Below, in pieces: positions 46,157 through 55,830 of a stretch of DNA of 64,000 bases. Below the pieces are notes generated by a model. It worked only from the letters and a program-made list of their open reading frames with translations. It was not told where the DNA came from and did not search any database. Numbering within the stretch: the stretch's first letter is position 1; every line of letters begins with the position of its first letter. Source of the DNA: JBBSHE01 sp038253325 (GTDB taxonomy: Bacteria > Actinomycetota > Actinomycetes > Propionibacteriales > Nocardioidaceae); the NCBI GenBank assembly GCA_038253325.1, contig JBBSHE010000006.1:1-64000 (forward strand), in the 5' to 3' direction. The translations under genes were made by a program, and so were the position numbers.

Positions 46157-47470
46157 CTACGACCTGACCGACGGCTCTAGCAGGCCGGCGACGGCCAGTT
46201 CGCGGTAGGACTCGTCGCGGCGGCACTGGCGTCGGTCGAGACGGCGGTCGATGAGCCGGCAGGCGTCTGGGTACCGTTCCGCCGCGAGCAGGGCCGCGAT
46301 CTCGGTGTCCTCGACGACCTCGCGTTGGGCGTCGCTGCCGCCGAGCCGCCACAGCGACGTACGCAGGTCGCCGAGCCGATCAGCGGCGGGGCCCGGTCTG
46401 CCGACGGCGAGCAGTCGCAGCGCCGCGGCCAGCGGCGAGATGACCTGCCGATAGGTCGGGTCCGGGTGACGGGCCGACCAGCGCTCGAGACGTTCGAGCG
46501 CGCTCGTGTCCTGTGCTGCACACAACGTGACCGCGGCATGCAGGGCCATGAATGCGGTTGGAGGAGTGTGTAGGAGCCCGTCGTCGATCCCGGCCATCAC
46601 CTCGTGAACGGTCGGAACATCGGACGCGTCGGGACTGATCGCCCATCGCCAGAGCAGCGAGCAGGAGTCGACCAGCGCGCGACATCCGGTCGACCTGCTG
46701 GGTGCGAGCTCCCCTGAGTAGCGACGCCGGACCGCCTCATAGTCGCCCATCGAGAGCTCGTGGAGCCCGGCGTGCCAGGCGAAGTGTGTAAGGTTGTCGG
46801 CCGTCACACCAGCGTCTTGTATCCATCCGTCGAGCCAGCTGAGCCCGGCCGCGTGGTCTCCTGTCTCGTAGTGGACGTGGGTGCGGGCGTGGACGGAGTG
46901 CCCGGCCGCGGGGTCGCGCTCGAGTGAGGCGCAGGCGAGCGTCATCGCCTCCTCCCAGCGGCCTTGTTCCTGGCGGACGAACGCCAGCAGGCCCGTGTAC
47001 CAGGTGTCGTCGGTGTACGCGGGCTGCGCGCGTTCGACGATTGCCCAGGACTCCGCGGGCACGGCGGTGACACCGGCGAACGCGATGGTCGGCACCGCGA
47101 CGGACAGCAGCAGGGCGTCGCGAGGGTAGCTGGCAAGGTGTTGGATCAGCGGAGCCGGGTCACCGTGGATGTGGGCGGTGATCGCGTGCACATGGCTACG
47201 TTCACGCTGCTGGGCGCGCGGTGCATGCCGCGCCGCCGCCCGCAGGCGGGACTCGATGTCGACCGGCGCACAAAACTCGTGCCCGAGCAGGGCCAAGGTG
47301 GCGTGGCCGACCGCGAACGTCGGGTCCAGGGCCACTGACTCGGCGACACCGGCCAATCCGCCCGTGTGTACCCGGAGCAGGTTGCGCACGCCCCGGTTGT
47401 ACGCCGTGCCGGCCGCCGGCGACGTCGTCAGCCGCAGGTCGTACAGGTCACGCACCGTCGAACCCGCCAT
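46157..47470 (-). CDS. Tetratricopeptide repeat protein 38-like
   Basis: This 437-residue, all-helical protein starts DLYDLRLTTSPAAGTAYNRGV and has repeated helix pairs with FAVGHATLALLGHE, THFAWHAGLHELSMGDY and similar TPR-like segments, as in the TTC38 family of bacteria and animals. Function is unknown in bacteria. The ATG at 47470 has GGAGG 8 nt ahead; another ATG 33 nt upstream is weaker. It is divergent from uvrC with 124 nt between starts. Confidence 0.8.
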   Translation of the reverse strand: MAGSTVRDLYDLRLTTSPAAGTAYNRGVRNLLRVHTGGLAGVAESVALDPTFAVGHATLALLGHEFCAPVDIESRLRAAARHAPRAQQRERSHVHAITAHIHGDPAPLIQHLASYPRDALLLSVAVPTIAFAGVTAVPAESWAIVERAQPAYTDDTWYTGLLAFVRQEQGRWEEAMTLACASLERDPAAGHSVHARTHVHYETGDHAAGLSWLDGWIQDAGVTADNLTHFAWHAGLHELSMGDYEAVRRRYSGELAPSRSTGCRALVDSCSLLWRWAISPDASDVPTVHEVMAGIDDGLLHTPPTAFMALHAAVTLCAAQDTSALERLERWSARHPDPTYRQVISPLAAALRLLAVGRPGPAADRLGDLRTSLWRLGGSDAQREVVEDTEIAALLAAERYPDACRLIDRRLDRRQCRRDESYRELAVAGLLEPSVRS

Positions 47471-47582
47471 ACCGACATCCTCCGTGATCTGCCGTCCCGG
47501 CATCTGCCGGTACCGCCTTCGAAGTCTACAAACTGAGGTGGGGGACAGGGAAACACCGGAACCGGTCGCGTGCGCGTGGTCG

Positions 47583-47588
47583 TAGGCT
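47583..47588 (+). promoter_or_regulatory. -10 element of uvrC (leaderless)
   Basis: TAGGCT lies six nucleotides before the uvrC GTG with no ribosome-binding site; no LexA box is visible. Confidence 0.5.
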
Positions 47589-47594
47589 TGGGAA

Positions 47595-49604
47595 GTGCCC
47601 GACCCCGCCAGTTATCGTCCCGCGCCCGGGGCGATCCCGGACCAGCCGGGCGTATACCGCTTCCGAGATCCCCAGGGTCGGGTCATCTACGTCGGCAAGG
47701 CGATCAGCCTCCGCTCCCGCCTGTCGTCGTACTTCCAGGACCAGGCGAACCTGCATCCGCGTACGGCAACCATGGTGACCAGCGCGGCGAAGGTGGAGTG
47801 GACCGTGGTCCGCAACGAGGTCGAGGCTTTGCAGCTCGAGTACTCCTGGATCAAGGAGTACGACCCGCGGTTCAACGTGAAGTACCGCGACGACAAGTCG
47901 TACCCCTGGCTGGCGGTCACCCTCAACGAGGAGTACCCGAGGGTGCTGGTGATGCGCGGACCCAAGCGCAAAGGAGTCCGCTACTTCGGCCCGTACTCGC
48001 ATGCCTGGGCGATCCGGGAGACGGTCGACCTGCTGCTGCGGGTGTTCCCGCTGCGGTCGTGCTCGCAGGGAGTGTTCCGGCGCAGCCGCCAGATCGGGAG
48101 GCCGTGCCTTCTCGGCTATATCGGCAAGTGTGCGGCGCCGTGCGTGGACCGCGTCTCGGCCGAGGACCATCGGGTGATCGCGGACGACTTCTGCGCGTTC
48201 GTGTCCGGTCAGACGAACCACTTCCTGCGACGACTCGAGAACCAGATGCGGCAAGCGTCCGACGAGCTCGACTTCGAGCGGGCCGCCCGGCTGCGTGACG
48301 ACATCGCGGCGTTGCGCCGTGCGACCGAGCAGAACGCGGTGGTGCTCGGTGACGGCACCGATGCAGACGTGATCGCGGTCGCCGAGGATCCGCTCGAGAT
48401 CGCGGTCCAGGTTTTCTTCGTGCGCGGGGGACGCATCCGTGGTCAGCGTGGATGGGTCGCCGACCGGGTGGACGACGCGGAGCTACCGGAGCTGTTGAGC
48501 CGCTTTGTGATCCAGCTGTACGACGGTGAGTCGGCAGACGGCATCCCGCGCGAGGTGCTCGTCCCAGCGATCCCCGCCGACGCGACAGCGTTGACCACCT
48601 GGTTACGGAACAGCCGAGCCGGGGGAGCGGTGTCGATCAAGGTTCCGCAGCGCGGCGACAAGCGCGCCCTGATGGAGACCGTGGCGCGCAACGCCGCAGA
48701 CTCCCTGATCCAGCACAAGACGAAGCGGGCGAGCGACCTCACGACCCGGACCCGGGCACTCGAGGAGCTGACCGCGGGTCTCGACCTGTCCGAGGTCCCG
48801 CTGCGCGTCGAGTGCTACGACGTCTCGAACCTGCAAGGGACCGAGGTCGTCGCCTCGATGGTCGTCTTCGAGGACGGCTTGCCGCGCAAGAGCGACTACC
48901 GACGGTTCGTGATAAACAGCGTCGACGGCCAGAACGACGTCGCGGCGATGCACGAGACGATTACTCGCCGCTTTCGGCGCTATCTCGCGGAGCAGATCGA
49001 CTCGACCGAGCCGGAGCTCGGCGGACCGAGCGAGGGCCCGGCGTTGATCGACCCGGACACGGGCAGAGCACGCAAGTTCGCCTACAAGCCAGGCCTGGTC
49101 GTCGTCGACGGCGGACCGCCCCAGGTCTCCGCCGCCCAGCGTGCCCTCGACGCATTGGGGATCGACGACATCCCGGTGTGCGGTCTCGCGAAACGTCTGG
49201 AGGAGGTGTGGTTGCCGGGAGAGGAGGATCCCGTGATCCTGCCGCGGAGCAGTGAAGGCCTGTATCTGCTTCAGCGGATCCGCGACGAGGCTCACCGGTT
49301 CGCGATCACTCACCATCGTCAGCGGCGGTCCAAGACCATGGTCGAGAGCCTGCTCGACGACGTGCCCGGGCTCGGTGAGGTTCGGCGCAAGGTCCTGCTG
49401 CGCCGTTTCGGCTCGTTGAAGAAGCTGCGCGCCGCCACGTTCGACGAGCTCGCGGAGGTGCCGGGAATGGGACCGAGGACCGCAGCGGCTCTGATGGCGG
49501 CGCTGGCGATGATCCAGCAGCCGAGCCGGCCGGCCGTGAACACGGCGACCGGCGAGATCCTGGACGAGCCGGCACCCACAACGACCGATCGGACGCCGTC
49601 GTGA
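47595..49604 (+). CDS. uvrC: Excinuclease ABC subunit UvrC
   Basis: This 669-residue endonuclease makes both incisions in nucleotide excision repair. The N-terminal GIY-YIG domain has GVYRFRDPQGRVIYVGKA (residues 19-36), followed by the UVR region (about 200-240), the RNase H-like domain with ECYDVSN and VVDGGPPQV, and C-terminal helix-hairpin-helix repeats (DDVPGLGEVRRK, AEVPGMGPRTA). First gene of the uvrC-rapZ-yvcK-whiA set; its stop overlaps rapZ by GTGA. Confidence 0.97.
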   Translation: MPDPASYRPAPGAIPDQPGVYRFRDPQGRVIYVGKAISLRSRLSSYFQDQANLHPRTATMVTSAAKVEWTVVRNEVEALQLEYSWIKEYDPRFNVKYRDDKSYPWLAVTLNEEYPRVLVMRGPKRKGVRYFGPYSHAWAIRETVDLLLRVFPLRSCSQGVFRRSRQIGRPCLLGYIGKCAAPCVDRVSAEDHRVIADDFCAFVSGQTNHFLRRLENQMRQASDELDFERAARLRDDIAALRRATEQNAVVLGDGTDADVIAVAEDPLEIAVQVFFVRGGRIRGQRGWVADRVDDAELPELLSRFVIQLYDGESADGIPREVLVPAIPADATALTTWLRNSRAGGAVSIKVPQRGDKRALMETVARNAADSLIQHKTKRASDLTTRTRALEELTAGLDLSEVPLRVECYDVSNLQGTEVVASMVVFEDGLPRKSDYRRFVINSVDGQNDVAAMHETITRRFRRYLAEQIDSTEPELGGPSEGPALIDPDTGRARKFAYKPGLVVVDGGPPQVSAAQRALDALGIDDIPVCGLAKRLEEVWLPGEEDPVILPRSSEGLYLLQRIRDEAHRFAITHHRQRRSKTMVESLLDDVPGLGEVRRKVLLRRFGSLKKLRAATFDELAEVPGMGPRTAAALMAALAMIQQPSRPAVNTATGEILDEPAPTTTDRTPS

Positions 49605-50470
49605 GATCCTCGGCCAGTCTCGTGATCGTCACCGGCATGAGCGGTGCTGGGCGCAGCACGGCAGCGAAGGCACTCGAGGACATGGGCTGGTATGTCATCG
49701 ACAACCTGCCGCCGCGGCTGCTCGGTGAGGTGACCTCGATGATCACGTCCGACGCGCTCGCCGAGGACGTCCAGGTGGCCGTGGTGGTGGACGCGCGCTC
49801 GCGGCAGTTCTTTGCGGACCTGCGTGCGGTGCTCGACGACCTTCGGTCGGGTGGGCTCCCCTCGCAGATCCTGTTCCTGGAGGCGTCAGACGACGTCCTC
49901 GTACGACGCCAGGAGGCGGCGCGGCGACCACACCCGCTGCAGCAGCAGGGTCGGCTCCTCGACGGCATCAAGCAGGAACGCGAGCTGATCCGTGAGCTCC
50001 GGGCCGACGCTGACCTGGTGGTCGATACCAGCCAGCTCAACGTGCACCAGCTCACTGCCCGCGTCAACCAGTCGTTCACCGTCACCGACGACGCCCGGCC
50101 GTACGCGACGGTCGTGTCGTTCGGGTTCAAGTACGGGATCCCGGTCGACGCAGACATGGTGCTCGACATGAGGTTCCTGCCGAACCCGTACTGGGATCCC
50201 GAGCTGCGTCACCAGACCGGTCTCGACCCCGACGTGCAGACGAACGTCCTGTCTCAGCCGGACGCCAAACAGTTCCTCGGAGACCTCGACCGGATGCTCA
50301 CGACGGTCTTCGGTGGGTTCGAGCGCGAGCGCAAGGTCTTCTTCAATATCGCGATCGGGTGCACCGGGGGCAGGCACCGCAGCGTTGCGATGGCTGAGGA
50401 GGTTGCGGCCCGGATGCGTGCCCGTGGCACGGAGACGCTGGTGGTGCACCGTGACCTGGGGCGCGAATGA
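49601..50470 (+). CDS. rapZ: RapZ/YvcJ family nucleotide-binding protein
   Basis: This 289-residue P-loop protein has Walker A GMSGAGRST (residues 12-20) and the RapZ C-terminal signature IAIGCTGGRHRSVAMAEE. In enterobacteria RapZ directs RNase E to small RNAs; in Gram-positives YvcJ affects competence and hydrolyses nucleotides, and the actinobacterial role is less clear. Overlaps both neighbours by 4 nt, so coupled translation with uvrC and yvcK. Confidence 0.94.
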   Translation: MRSSASLVIVTGMSGAGRSTAAKALEDMGWYVIDNLPPRLLGEVTSMITSDALAEDVQVAVVVDARSRQFFADLRAVLDDLRSGGLPSQILFLEASDDVLVRRQEAARRPHPLQQQGRLLDGIKQERELIRELRADADLVVDTSQLNVHQLTARVNQSFTVTDDARPYATVVSFGFKYGIPVDADMVLDMRFLPNPYWDPELRHQTGLDPDVQTNVLSQPDAKQFLGDLDRMLTTVFGGFERERKVFFNIAIGCTGGRHRSVAMAEEVAARMRARGTETLVVHRDLGRE

Positions 50471-51456
50471 CCCACCAACCGTGGATCGATCCCTGGGCCG
50501 ATGCCACCGACCCCGTCGCGCCCGGCCTCTCGGTCGTCGCGCTCGGCGGTGGTCACGGGCTGGCCAGCAACTTGTCCGCCCTGCGGACGTTCTGCCGCAA
50601 CCTGACCGCGATCGTGACGGTGGCCGACAACGGAGGCTCGTCCGGACGGATCCGTCGCGAGCTCGGTGTGCTCGCGCCCGGCGACCTGCGTCAGTCCCTG
50701 GCTGCGCTGTGTCGAGACGACGAATGGGGTCGCACCTGGGCGACGGTCCTGCAGCACCGGTTCCGCAGCGCCGGTGAGCTCCAGGGCCACTCGGTCGGCA
50801 ACCTGCTGATCGTCGCGCTGTGGGAACTGCTGGGCGACCCGGTGGCAGGGCTGGACTGGGTCGGCCGGCTGCTCGGTGCCCAGGGCCGGACGCTGCCGAT
50901 GGTCGCCGTGCCGCTCGACATTGCCGCCCAGGTCCGCGGCCTCGACCCGCAGGACCCCGACGCGGTGTCGACCGTACGCGGCCAGGTCGAGGTCGCTACC
51001 ACGACCGGGCTGGTGGAGTCGGTCGAGCTCCTGCCGGCGGACCCACCCGCCTGTCCGGAGGCGGTCGAGGCAATCCATACCGCCGATTGGATCGTGCTCG
51101 GTCCGGGATCGTGGTACACAAGTGTGCTGCCACACTTGCTGGTTCCGGACCTGCTCTCGGCACTTTCGAGCAGCCGGGCCCGACGTTGTGTCACGCTGAA
51201 CATTGCACCGCAAAGGGGAGAGACCGACGGTTTCTCCTCGTCGACATACTTGGAAGTACTGATGGTTCATGCCCCCGACCTTCAGGTGGATGTCGTCCTC
51301 GCCGACAAGTCAGGGGTGACCGATCTGCCGATGCTGGAGGAGACAGCGAACGGACTGGGGGCACGGCTCGTCATCGCCGACCTGGCGGCATCGGACGCGA
51401 TTGGTAGCCATGACGTCGAGGCGCTGGCCGCCGCGTATGCGGAGATCATGTCGTGA
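50467..51456 (+). CDS. yvcK: Gluconeogenesis factor YvcK/CuvA (CofD-like)
   Basis: This 329-residue CofD-like Rossmann protein has VVALGGGHGLASNLSALR at the start, TVADNGGSSGRIRRELGVL, and ANGLGARLVIADLA late. YvcK binds UDP-sugars and is needed on gluconeogenic carbon sources and for correct peptidoglycan placement (CuvA in mycobacteria). The ATG overlaps the rapZ stop. Confidence 0.95.
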   Translation: MTHQPWIDPWADATDPVAPGLSVVALGGGHGLASNLSALRTFCRNLTAIVTVADNGGSSGRIRRELGVLAPGDLRQSLAALCRDDEWGRTWATVLQHRFRSAGELQGHSVGNLLIVALWELLGDPVAGLDWVGRLLGAQGRTLPMVAVPLDIAAQVRGLDPQDPDAVSTVRGQVEVATTTGLVESVELLPADPPACPEAVEAIHTADWIVLGPGSWYTSVLPHLLVPDLLSALSSSRARRCVTLNIAPQRGETDGFSSSTYLEVLMVHAPDLQVDVVLADKSGVTDLPMLEETANGLGARLVIADLAASDAIGSHDVEALAAAYAEIMS

Positions 51457-51524
51457 GCCCGAAGCAACGCGAGTCCAAGGTCAGCAACGAGCACCCGGGG
51501 CTGCGGCGTGGAAAGGTGGGCCTG

Positions 51525-52511
51525 ATGGCGATGACGGCGCAAGTCAAGGCGGAGCTCGCGGCAACGGAGGTCACCAAGTCCTGCTGCCGAAAGGCCGAGG
51601 TGTCCTCGATGCTGCGGTTCGCAGGCGGCATCCACATCCAGGGCGGACGGATCGTCGTCGAGGCCGAGCTGGACACCGGTGCGGCCGCCCGACGGCTGCG
51701 CCGCGACGTCCTGGAGATCTACGGGCACAAGGCCGATGTCGTCGTGGTGAACGGCTCGGGGCTACGGCGGGGTACCCGGTACGTTGTCCGGGTCGCGCGG
51801 GAGGGGGAGGCGCTCGCCCGGCAGACCGGTCTGCTCGACGGTCGCGGACGGCCCGTACGCGGCCTGCCGCCCCAGGTTGTCAGCGGTTCTCAGTGTGACG
51901 CGACCGCGGCCTGGCGGGGAGCGTTCCTCGCACACGGCTCGCTGACCGAGCCCGGGCGTTCGTCTGCCCTCGAGGTGACGTCCCCAGGCCCGGAGGCCGC
52001 ACTGGCGCTGGTTGGCTCCGCCCGGCGTCTCGGCATCTCGGCGAAGGCGCGGGAGGTGCGTGGCGTCGACCGCGTCGTGATCCGCGACGGGGACGCGATC
52101 TCCGCGCTGCTGACCCGTCTCGGGGCCCATGACTCGCTACTGGCGTGGGAGGAGCGCCGACTTCGCCGCGAGGTCCGCGCCACCGCCAACCGGCTGGCCA
52201 ACTTCGACGACGCGAACCTTCGCCGGTCCGTTCGGGCCGCGGTCGCCGCCGGTGCACGGCTCGAGCGCGCTTTGGAAATCCTCGCCGACGACGTGCCTGA
52301 CCACCTGAAGCTAGCTGGGAGGCTTCGGATCGAGCATCAGCAGGCGAGCCTTGAGGAGCTCGGGCAGCTTCACGACCCGCCGCTCACCAAGGACGCGATC
52401 GCCGGCCGGATTCGGCGGCTGCTCGCCATGGCCGACAAGATGGCGCAGGACCACGGGATCCCGGACACCGAGGCGTCGTTGACCTCGGAGATGCTCTCCG
52501 AGGCCAACTGA
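51525..52511 (+). CDS. whiA: Sporulation/division regulator WhiA
   Basis: This 328-residue protein has a degenerate LAGLIDADG homing-endonuclease-like N-domain (KSCCRKAEVSSMLRFAGGIHI, WRGAFLAHGSL) and a C-terminal sigma4-like HTH (LGQLHDPPLTKDAIAGRIRRLL). WhiA regulates cell division genes, best known in Streptomyces with WhiB. The ATG (AMTAQVKAEL) has GAAAGG upstream and matches family length. A GTG at 51453 overlapping yvcK would add 24 residues. Confidence 0.95.
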   Translation: MAMTAQVKAELAATEVTKSCCRKAEVSSMLRFAGGIHIQGGRIVVEAELDTGAAARRLRRDVLEIYGHKADVVVVNGSGLRRGTRYVVRVAREGEALARQTGLLDGRGRPVRGLPPQVVSGSQCDATAAWRGAFLAHGSLTEPGRSSALEVTSPGPEAALALVGSARRLGISAKAREVRGVDRVVIRDGDAISALLTRLGAHDSLLAWEERRLRREVRATANRLANFDDANLRRSVRAAVAAGARLERALEILADDVPDHLKLAGRLRIEHQQASLEELGQLHDPPLTKDAIAGRIRRLLAMADKMAQDHGIPDTEASLTSEMLSEAN

Positions 52512-52527
52512 CACCTTGCCCCGACGG

Positions 52528-52579
52528 CGACTTGTCGGTACCTCACGGGGCCCTGACCCGCTGAGGTGCCGACAAGTCG
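52528..52579 (+). terminator. Long hairpin between whiA and gap
   Basis: CGACTTGTCGGTACCTCA and TGAGGTGCCGACAAGTCG are 18-bp arms with one G-T type mismatch; the loop contains a further CGGG/CCCG pair. It is a strong bidirectional terminator or REP-like repeat (no T-run). Confidence 0.6.
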
Positions 52580-52679
52580 TGAGGCTCAGGTGTCGGAACG
52601 CCAAATCAGGGCCGCCACCAAACCGGGCCGGTGCCCGCTCCTACGGCAAACCCGGTACCGGCGGCCGCGCTGAGCCCGG

Positions 52680-52685
52680 TAGGGT
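52680..52685 (+). promoter_or_regulatory. -10 element of gap
   Basis: TAGGGT lies 55 nt before the gap GTG, which has a strong GAGGAGGA ribosome-binding site. Confidence 0.45.
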
Positions 52686-52740
52686 CGTGCGGAGATGGCT
52701 TCGGTCCCGCCACCTGCACCAAGCCGCCCGAGGAGGACCC

Positions 52741-53748
52741 GTGACCGTCCGCGTAGGCATCAACGGCTTCGGCCGGATTGGACGCAACTTCTTCCGCGCC
52801 GCCATGTCCGCGGATGCCGACCTCGAGATCGTGGCGGTCAACGACCTCACCGACAACAAGACGTTGGCGCACCTGCTCGCGTACGACACCATCCTCGGCC
52901 GTCTGGACGCCGACGTGCGCTACGACGAAGGATCCATCACGATCGGCGATCACAAGGTCACGGCGCTGGAGGAACGCCACCCCGGCGATCTCGGCTGGGA
53001 TGACCTCGGCGTCGACGTCGTGATCGAGTCGACCGGGTTCTTCACCGACGGCACAAAGGCGAGGGCACACCTCGACGCAGGTGCGAAAAAGGTCATCATC
53101 TCGGCGCCGGCGACCAACGACGACGTGACGATCGTGATGGGCGTGAACCACGAGGCGTACGACCCGGTCACGCATGCGATCATCTCGAACGCCTCCTGCA
53201 CCACCAACTGCCTCGCACCGATGGCGAAGGCCCTCAACGACGGCCTCGGCATCGAACGCGGCCTGATGACAACGGTCCACGCCTACACAGCCGACCAGAA
53301 CCTTCAGGACAACATCCACAAGGATCTGCGCCGGGCGAGGGCCGCGACCCTCAACATCATCCCGACCTCCACCGGTGCCGCCAAGGCACTCGGCCTGGTG
53401 CTGCCCGAGCTCAAGGGCAAGCTCGACGGGTACTCCCTCCGGGTGCCGGTGCCGGTCGGGTCGGCCACCGACCTCTCTTTCACCGCCAGCCGGGAGACGT
53501 CCGTCGACGAGGTGAACCAGGTCGTCAAGACCGCGTCCGAGGCAGGTCCACTGGCGCCGTACCTGACCTACACCACCGACCCGATCGTGTCGAGTGACAT
53601 CGTCGGCGACCCCGCCTCGTGCATCTTCGACTCCGGGCTCACCAAGGTGATCGGCGATCAGGTCAAGGTCGTCGGATGGTACGACAACGAATGGGGTTAC
53701 TCGAACCGGCTGATCGACCTGGTGGCGTTCGTCGGCGCCTCGCTCTGA
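52741..53748 (+). CDS. gap: Glyceraldehyde-3-phosphate dehydrogenase, type I
   Basis: This 335-residue enzyme oxidises glyceraldehyde 3-phosphate with NAD+ and phosphate. VGINGFGRIGRNFFRA is the NAD fold, the catalytic Cys153 is in SNASCTTNCLAP, and WYDNEWGYSNRL is the C-terminal signature. Length is normal. The GTG start has GAGGAGGA 5 nt ahead. It leads the gap-pgk-tpiA operon; pgk starts 5 nt after its stop. Confidence 0.97.
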   Translation: MTVRVGINGFGRIGRNFFRAAMSADADLEIVAVNDLTDNKTLAHLLAYDTILGRLDADVRYDEGSITIGDHKVTALEERHPGDLGWDDLGVDVVIESTGFFTDGTKARAHLDAGAKKVIISAPATNDDVTIVMGVNHEAYDPVTHAIISNASCTTNCLAPMAKALNDGLGIERGLMTTVHAYTADQNLQDNIHKDLRRARAATLNIIPTSTGAAKALGLVLPELKGKLDGYSLRVPVPVGSATDLSFTASRETSVDEVNQVVKTASEAGPLAPYLTYTTDPIVSSDIVGDPASCIFDSGLTKVIGDQVKVVGWYDNEWGYSNRLIDLVAFVGASL

Positions 53749-53753
53749 TCCCG

Positions 53754-54956
53754 ATGAGGACAGTCGCCGAGCTCGCCGACGACCTTGGTGACCTCGGTGG
53801 CAGACGGGTACTCGTCCGGTCCGATCTCAACGTGCCTCTCGACGGCACCGAGATCACCGACGACGGACGGATCCGGGCCAGTTCCGCGACCATCCAGGAG
53901 CTCTCCCGGCAGGGGGCGAAGGTGGTCGTCGTCGCCCATCTCGGCCGTCCGAAGGGCGAGCCCGACCTGGCGTACTCGTTGGCCCCAGTCGCGGCCCGGT
54001 TGAGTGAGATCGTGGATGCGCCCGTCACCCATCCGAGCGACACGGTTGGCCCGGCGGCACATGCCACGGTCGAGGCACTCGCCGACGGCGACATCGCTGT
54101 CCTCGAGAACGTCCGGTTCAACCCGGGGGAGACGAGCAAGGACGACACCGAGCGCGGCGCGTTCGCCGACCGGCTCGTGGAGCTCGCCGACGCCTTCGTC
54201 AGCGATGGTTTCGGCGTCGTGCACCGCAAGCAGGCCAGCGTCTATGACGTCGCGAAACGGCTTCCGCACGCTGCCGGCGGGCTGGTGCTCGCGGAGGTCG
54301 CCGTGCTGGAGCGGTTGACGCAGCATCCCGAGCGTCCGTACGTGGTCGTTCTCGGTGGATCAAAGGTCTCGGACAAGCTGGGGGTGATCGACAGCCTCCT
54401 GGGCGAGGCGGACGCCTTGCTCATCGGCGGCGGCATGATGTTCACGTTCCTGAAGGCGCAGGGTCATGATGTCGGCGCGAGTCTGGTCGAGGAAGACCGG
54501 CTCGACATCGTCCGTTCGTACCTCGAACGCGCCCGGCAGTCGGGTGTCGCGATCGTGCTGCCCACCGACGTCGTGGTGGCCGAACGTGTTGCCGCCGACG
54601 CCAGCCCGTCCGTGGTGGCGACGACGGAGATGCCACCGGACCAGATTGGGCTCGACATCGGTCCCGACTCCGTTGCGGCGTTCGCGGCGAGGTTGGCGCC
54701 GGCGAAGACGGTGTTCTGGAACGGTCCGATGGGCGTGTTCGAGATCCCCGCGTTCGCTGCCGGCACGAAAGGACTCGCCCAAGCGTTGACGAAGGTGGAC
54801 GGACTCACGGTCGTCGGCGGCGGCGACTCGGCGGCAGCCGTTCGTCGACTCGGCTTCGGCGACACGCAGTTCGGTCACATCTCGACGGGCGGGGGCGCAA
54901 GCCTCGAATACCTGGAGGGCCACACGCTGCCCGGGCTCTCCGTCCTCGACGGCTGA
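53754..54956 (+). CDS. pgk: Phosphoglycerate kinase
   Basis: This 400-residue two-domain kinase makes ATP from 1,3-bisphosphoglycerate. The N-domain has VLVRSDLNVPLDG and HLGRPKG; the C-domain has VLGGSKVSDKLGVI, FWNGPMGVFE and the GGGDSAAAV nucleotide loop. No ribosome-binding site of its own is seen, so it is probably translated by coupling to gap. Confidence 0.97.
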   Translation: MRTVAELADDLGDLGGRRVLVRSDLNVPLDGTEITDDGRIRASSATIQELSRQGAKVVVVAHLGRPKGEPDLAYSLAPVAARLSEIVDAPVTHPSDTVGPAAHATVEALADGDIAVLENVRFNPGETSKDDTERGAFADRLVELADAFVSDGFGVVHRKQASVYDVAKRLPHAAGGLVLAEVAVLERLTQHPERPYVVVLGGSKVSDKLGVIDSLLGEADALLIGGGMMFTFLKAQGHDVGASLVEEDRLDIVRSYLERARQSGVAIVLPTDVVVAERVAADASPSVVATTEMPPDQIGLDIGPDSVAAFAARLAPAKTVFWNGPMGVFEIPAFAAGTKGLAQALTKVDGLTVVGGGDSAAAVRRLGFGDTQFGHISTGGGASLEYLEGHTLPGLSVLDG

Positions 54957-54983
54957 CCACGACCACGCTGGTAGGAGACGACG

Positions 54984-55781
54984 ATGCCAAGGCACAGCAG
55001 GCTTCCGTTGATGGCCGGTAACTGGAAGATGAACCTGAACCACCAGGAAGCGGTGGTGCTGGTGCAGAAGCTGGCCTGGATCCTCGCCGACAAGAAGCAC
55101 GACTTCGGCAGGTCGGAGGTGGTGGTCATCCCGCCGTTCACCGACCTGCGCAGTGTTCAGACCCTCGTCGACGGCGACCGGCTCGGGTTGGGGTACGGCG
55201 CGCAGGACGTGTCCGTCCACGACGACGGGGCGTACACCGGGGAGATCAGCGCGGCCATGCTCGCGAAGCTCGGCTGCACGTACGTCCTCGCCGGGCACTC
55301 CGAGCGCCGCGAGCACCACCAGGAGGACGACGCGACCGTCAACGCGAAGGCGAAGAAGACGCTGTCGGCATCGATGACGCCGATCGTGTGCGTCGGCGAA
55401 GGCCCCGCGGTTCGCCAGGCGGGTGAGCAGGTCGCGTACACGACTGCGCAGGTCGACGGCAGCCTCGCTGGTATCGCGGGCGAACAGATCGCCGGTCTGG
55501 TGGTGGCGTACGAGCCGGTGTGGGCGATCGGCACAGGTCAGGTCGCCACCCCCGACGATGCCCAGGAGGTATGCGCGGCGATCCGGAACCGGATCACCGA
55601 GATGCACGGTCGCGGCACTGGTGAGACCGTCCGTGTCCTGTACGGCGGATCGGTGCAGGCGGCAAATGTCGCCGGGATCATGGTGAAGCCCGACATCGAC
55701 GGCTGTCTGGTCGGCGGGGCAAGTCTGCGGGCCGACGAGTTCGGCGGGATCTGTCGGTTCTACGACATGCCGCTGCTCTGA
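54984..55781 (+). CDS. tpiA: Triose-phosphate isomerase
   Basis: This 265-residue TIM barrel has N-K (AGNWKMNLN), the catalytic His in GHSERREHHQ, the catalytic Glu in AYEPVWAIGTG, and YGGSVQAAN. It interconverts DHAP and glyceraldehyde 3-phosphate. TAGGAGA precedes the ATG. Third gene of the glycolytic operon. Confidence 0.97.
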   Translation: MPRHSRLPLMAGNWKMNLNHQEAVVLVQKLAWILADKKHDFGRSEVVVIPPFTDLRSVQTLVDGDRLGLGYGAQDVSVHDDGAYTGEISAAMLAKLGCTYVLAGHSERREHHQEDDATVNAKAKKTLSASMTPIVCVGEGPAVRQAGEQVAYTTAQVDGSLAGIAGEQIAGLVVAYEPVWAIGTGQVATPDDAQEVCAAIRNRITEMHGRGTGETVRVLYGGSVQAANVAGIMVKPDIDGCLVGGASLRADEFGGICRFYDMPLL

Positions 55782-55818
55782 CGGCGGTGCTCTTGCGACG
55801 GCTGCTGCGGCGCGGGGT

Positions 55819-55824
55819 TAGGAT
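55819..55824 (+). promoter_or_regulatory. -10 element of secG (leaderless)
   Basis: TAGGAT lies six nucleotides before the secG GTG. Confidence 0.5.
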
Positions 55825-55830
55825 CGCCGG

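Noticed and set aside
51453..51524. Alternative whiA start at GTG 51453 overlapping yvcK
   Set aside because: It lacks a ribosome-binding site and adds 24 residues not typical of WhiA; the ATG at 51525 has GAAAGG upstream and matches the family start.
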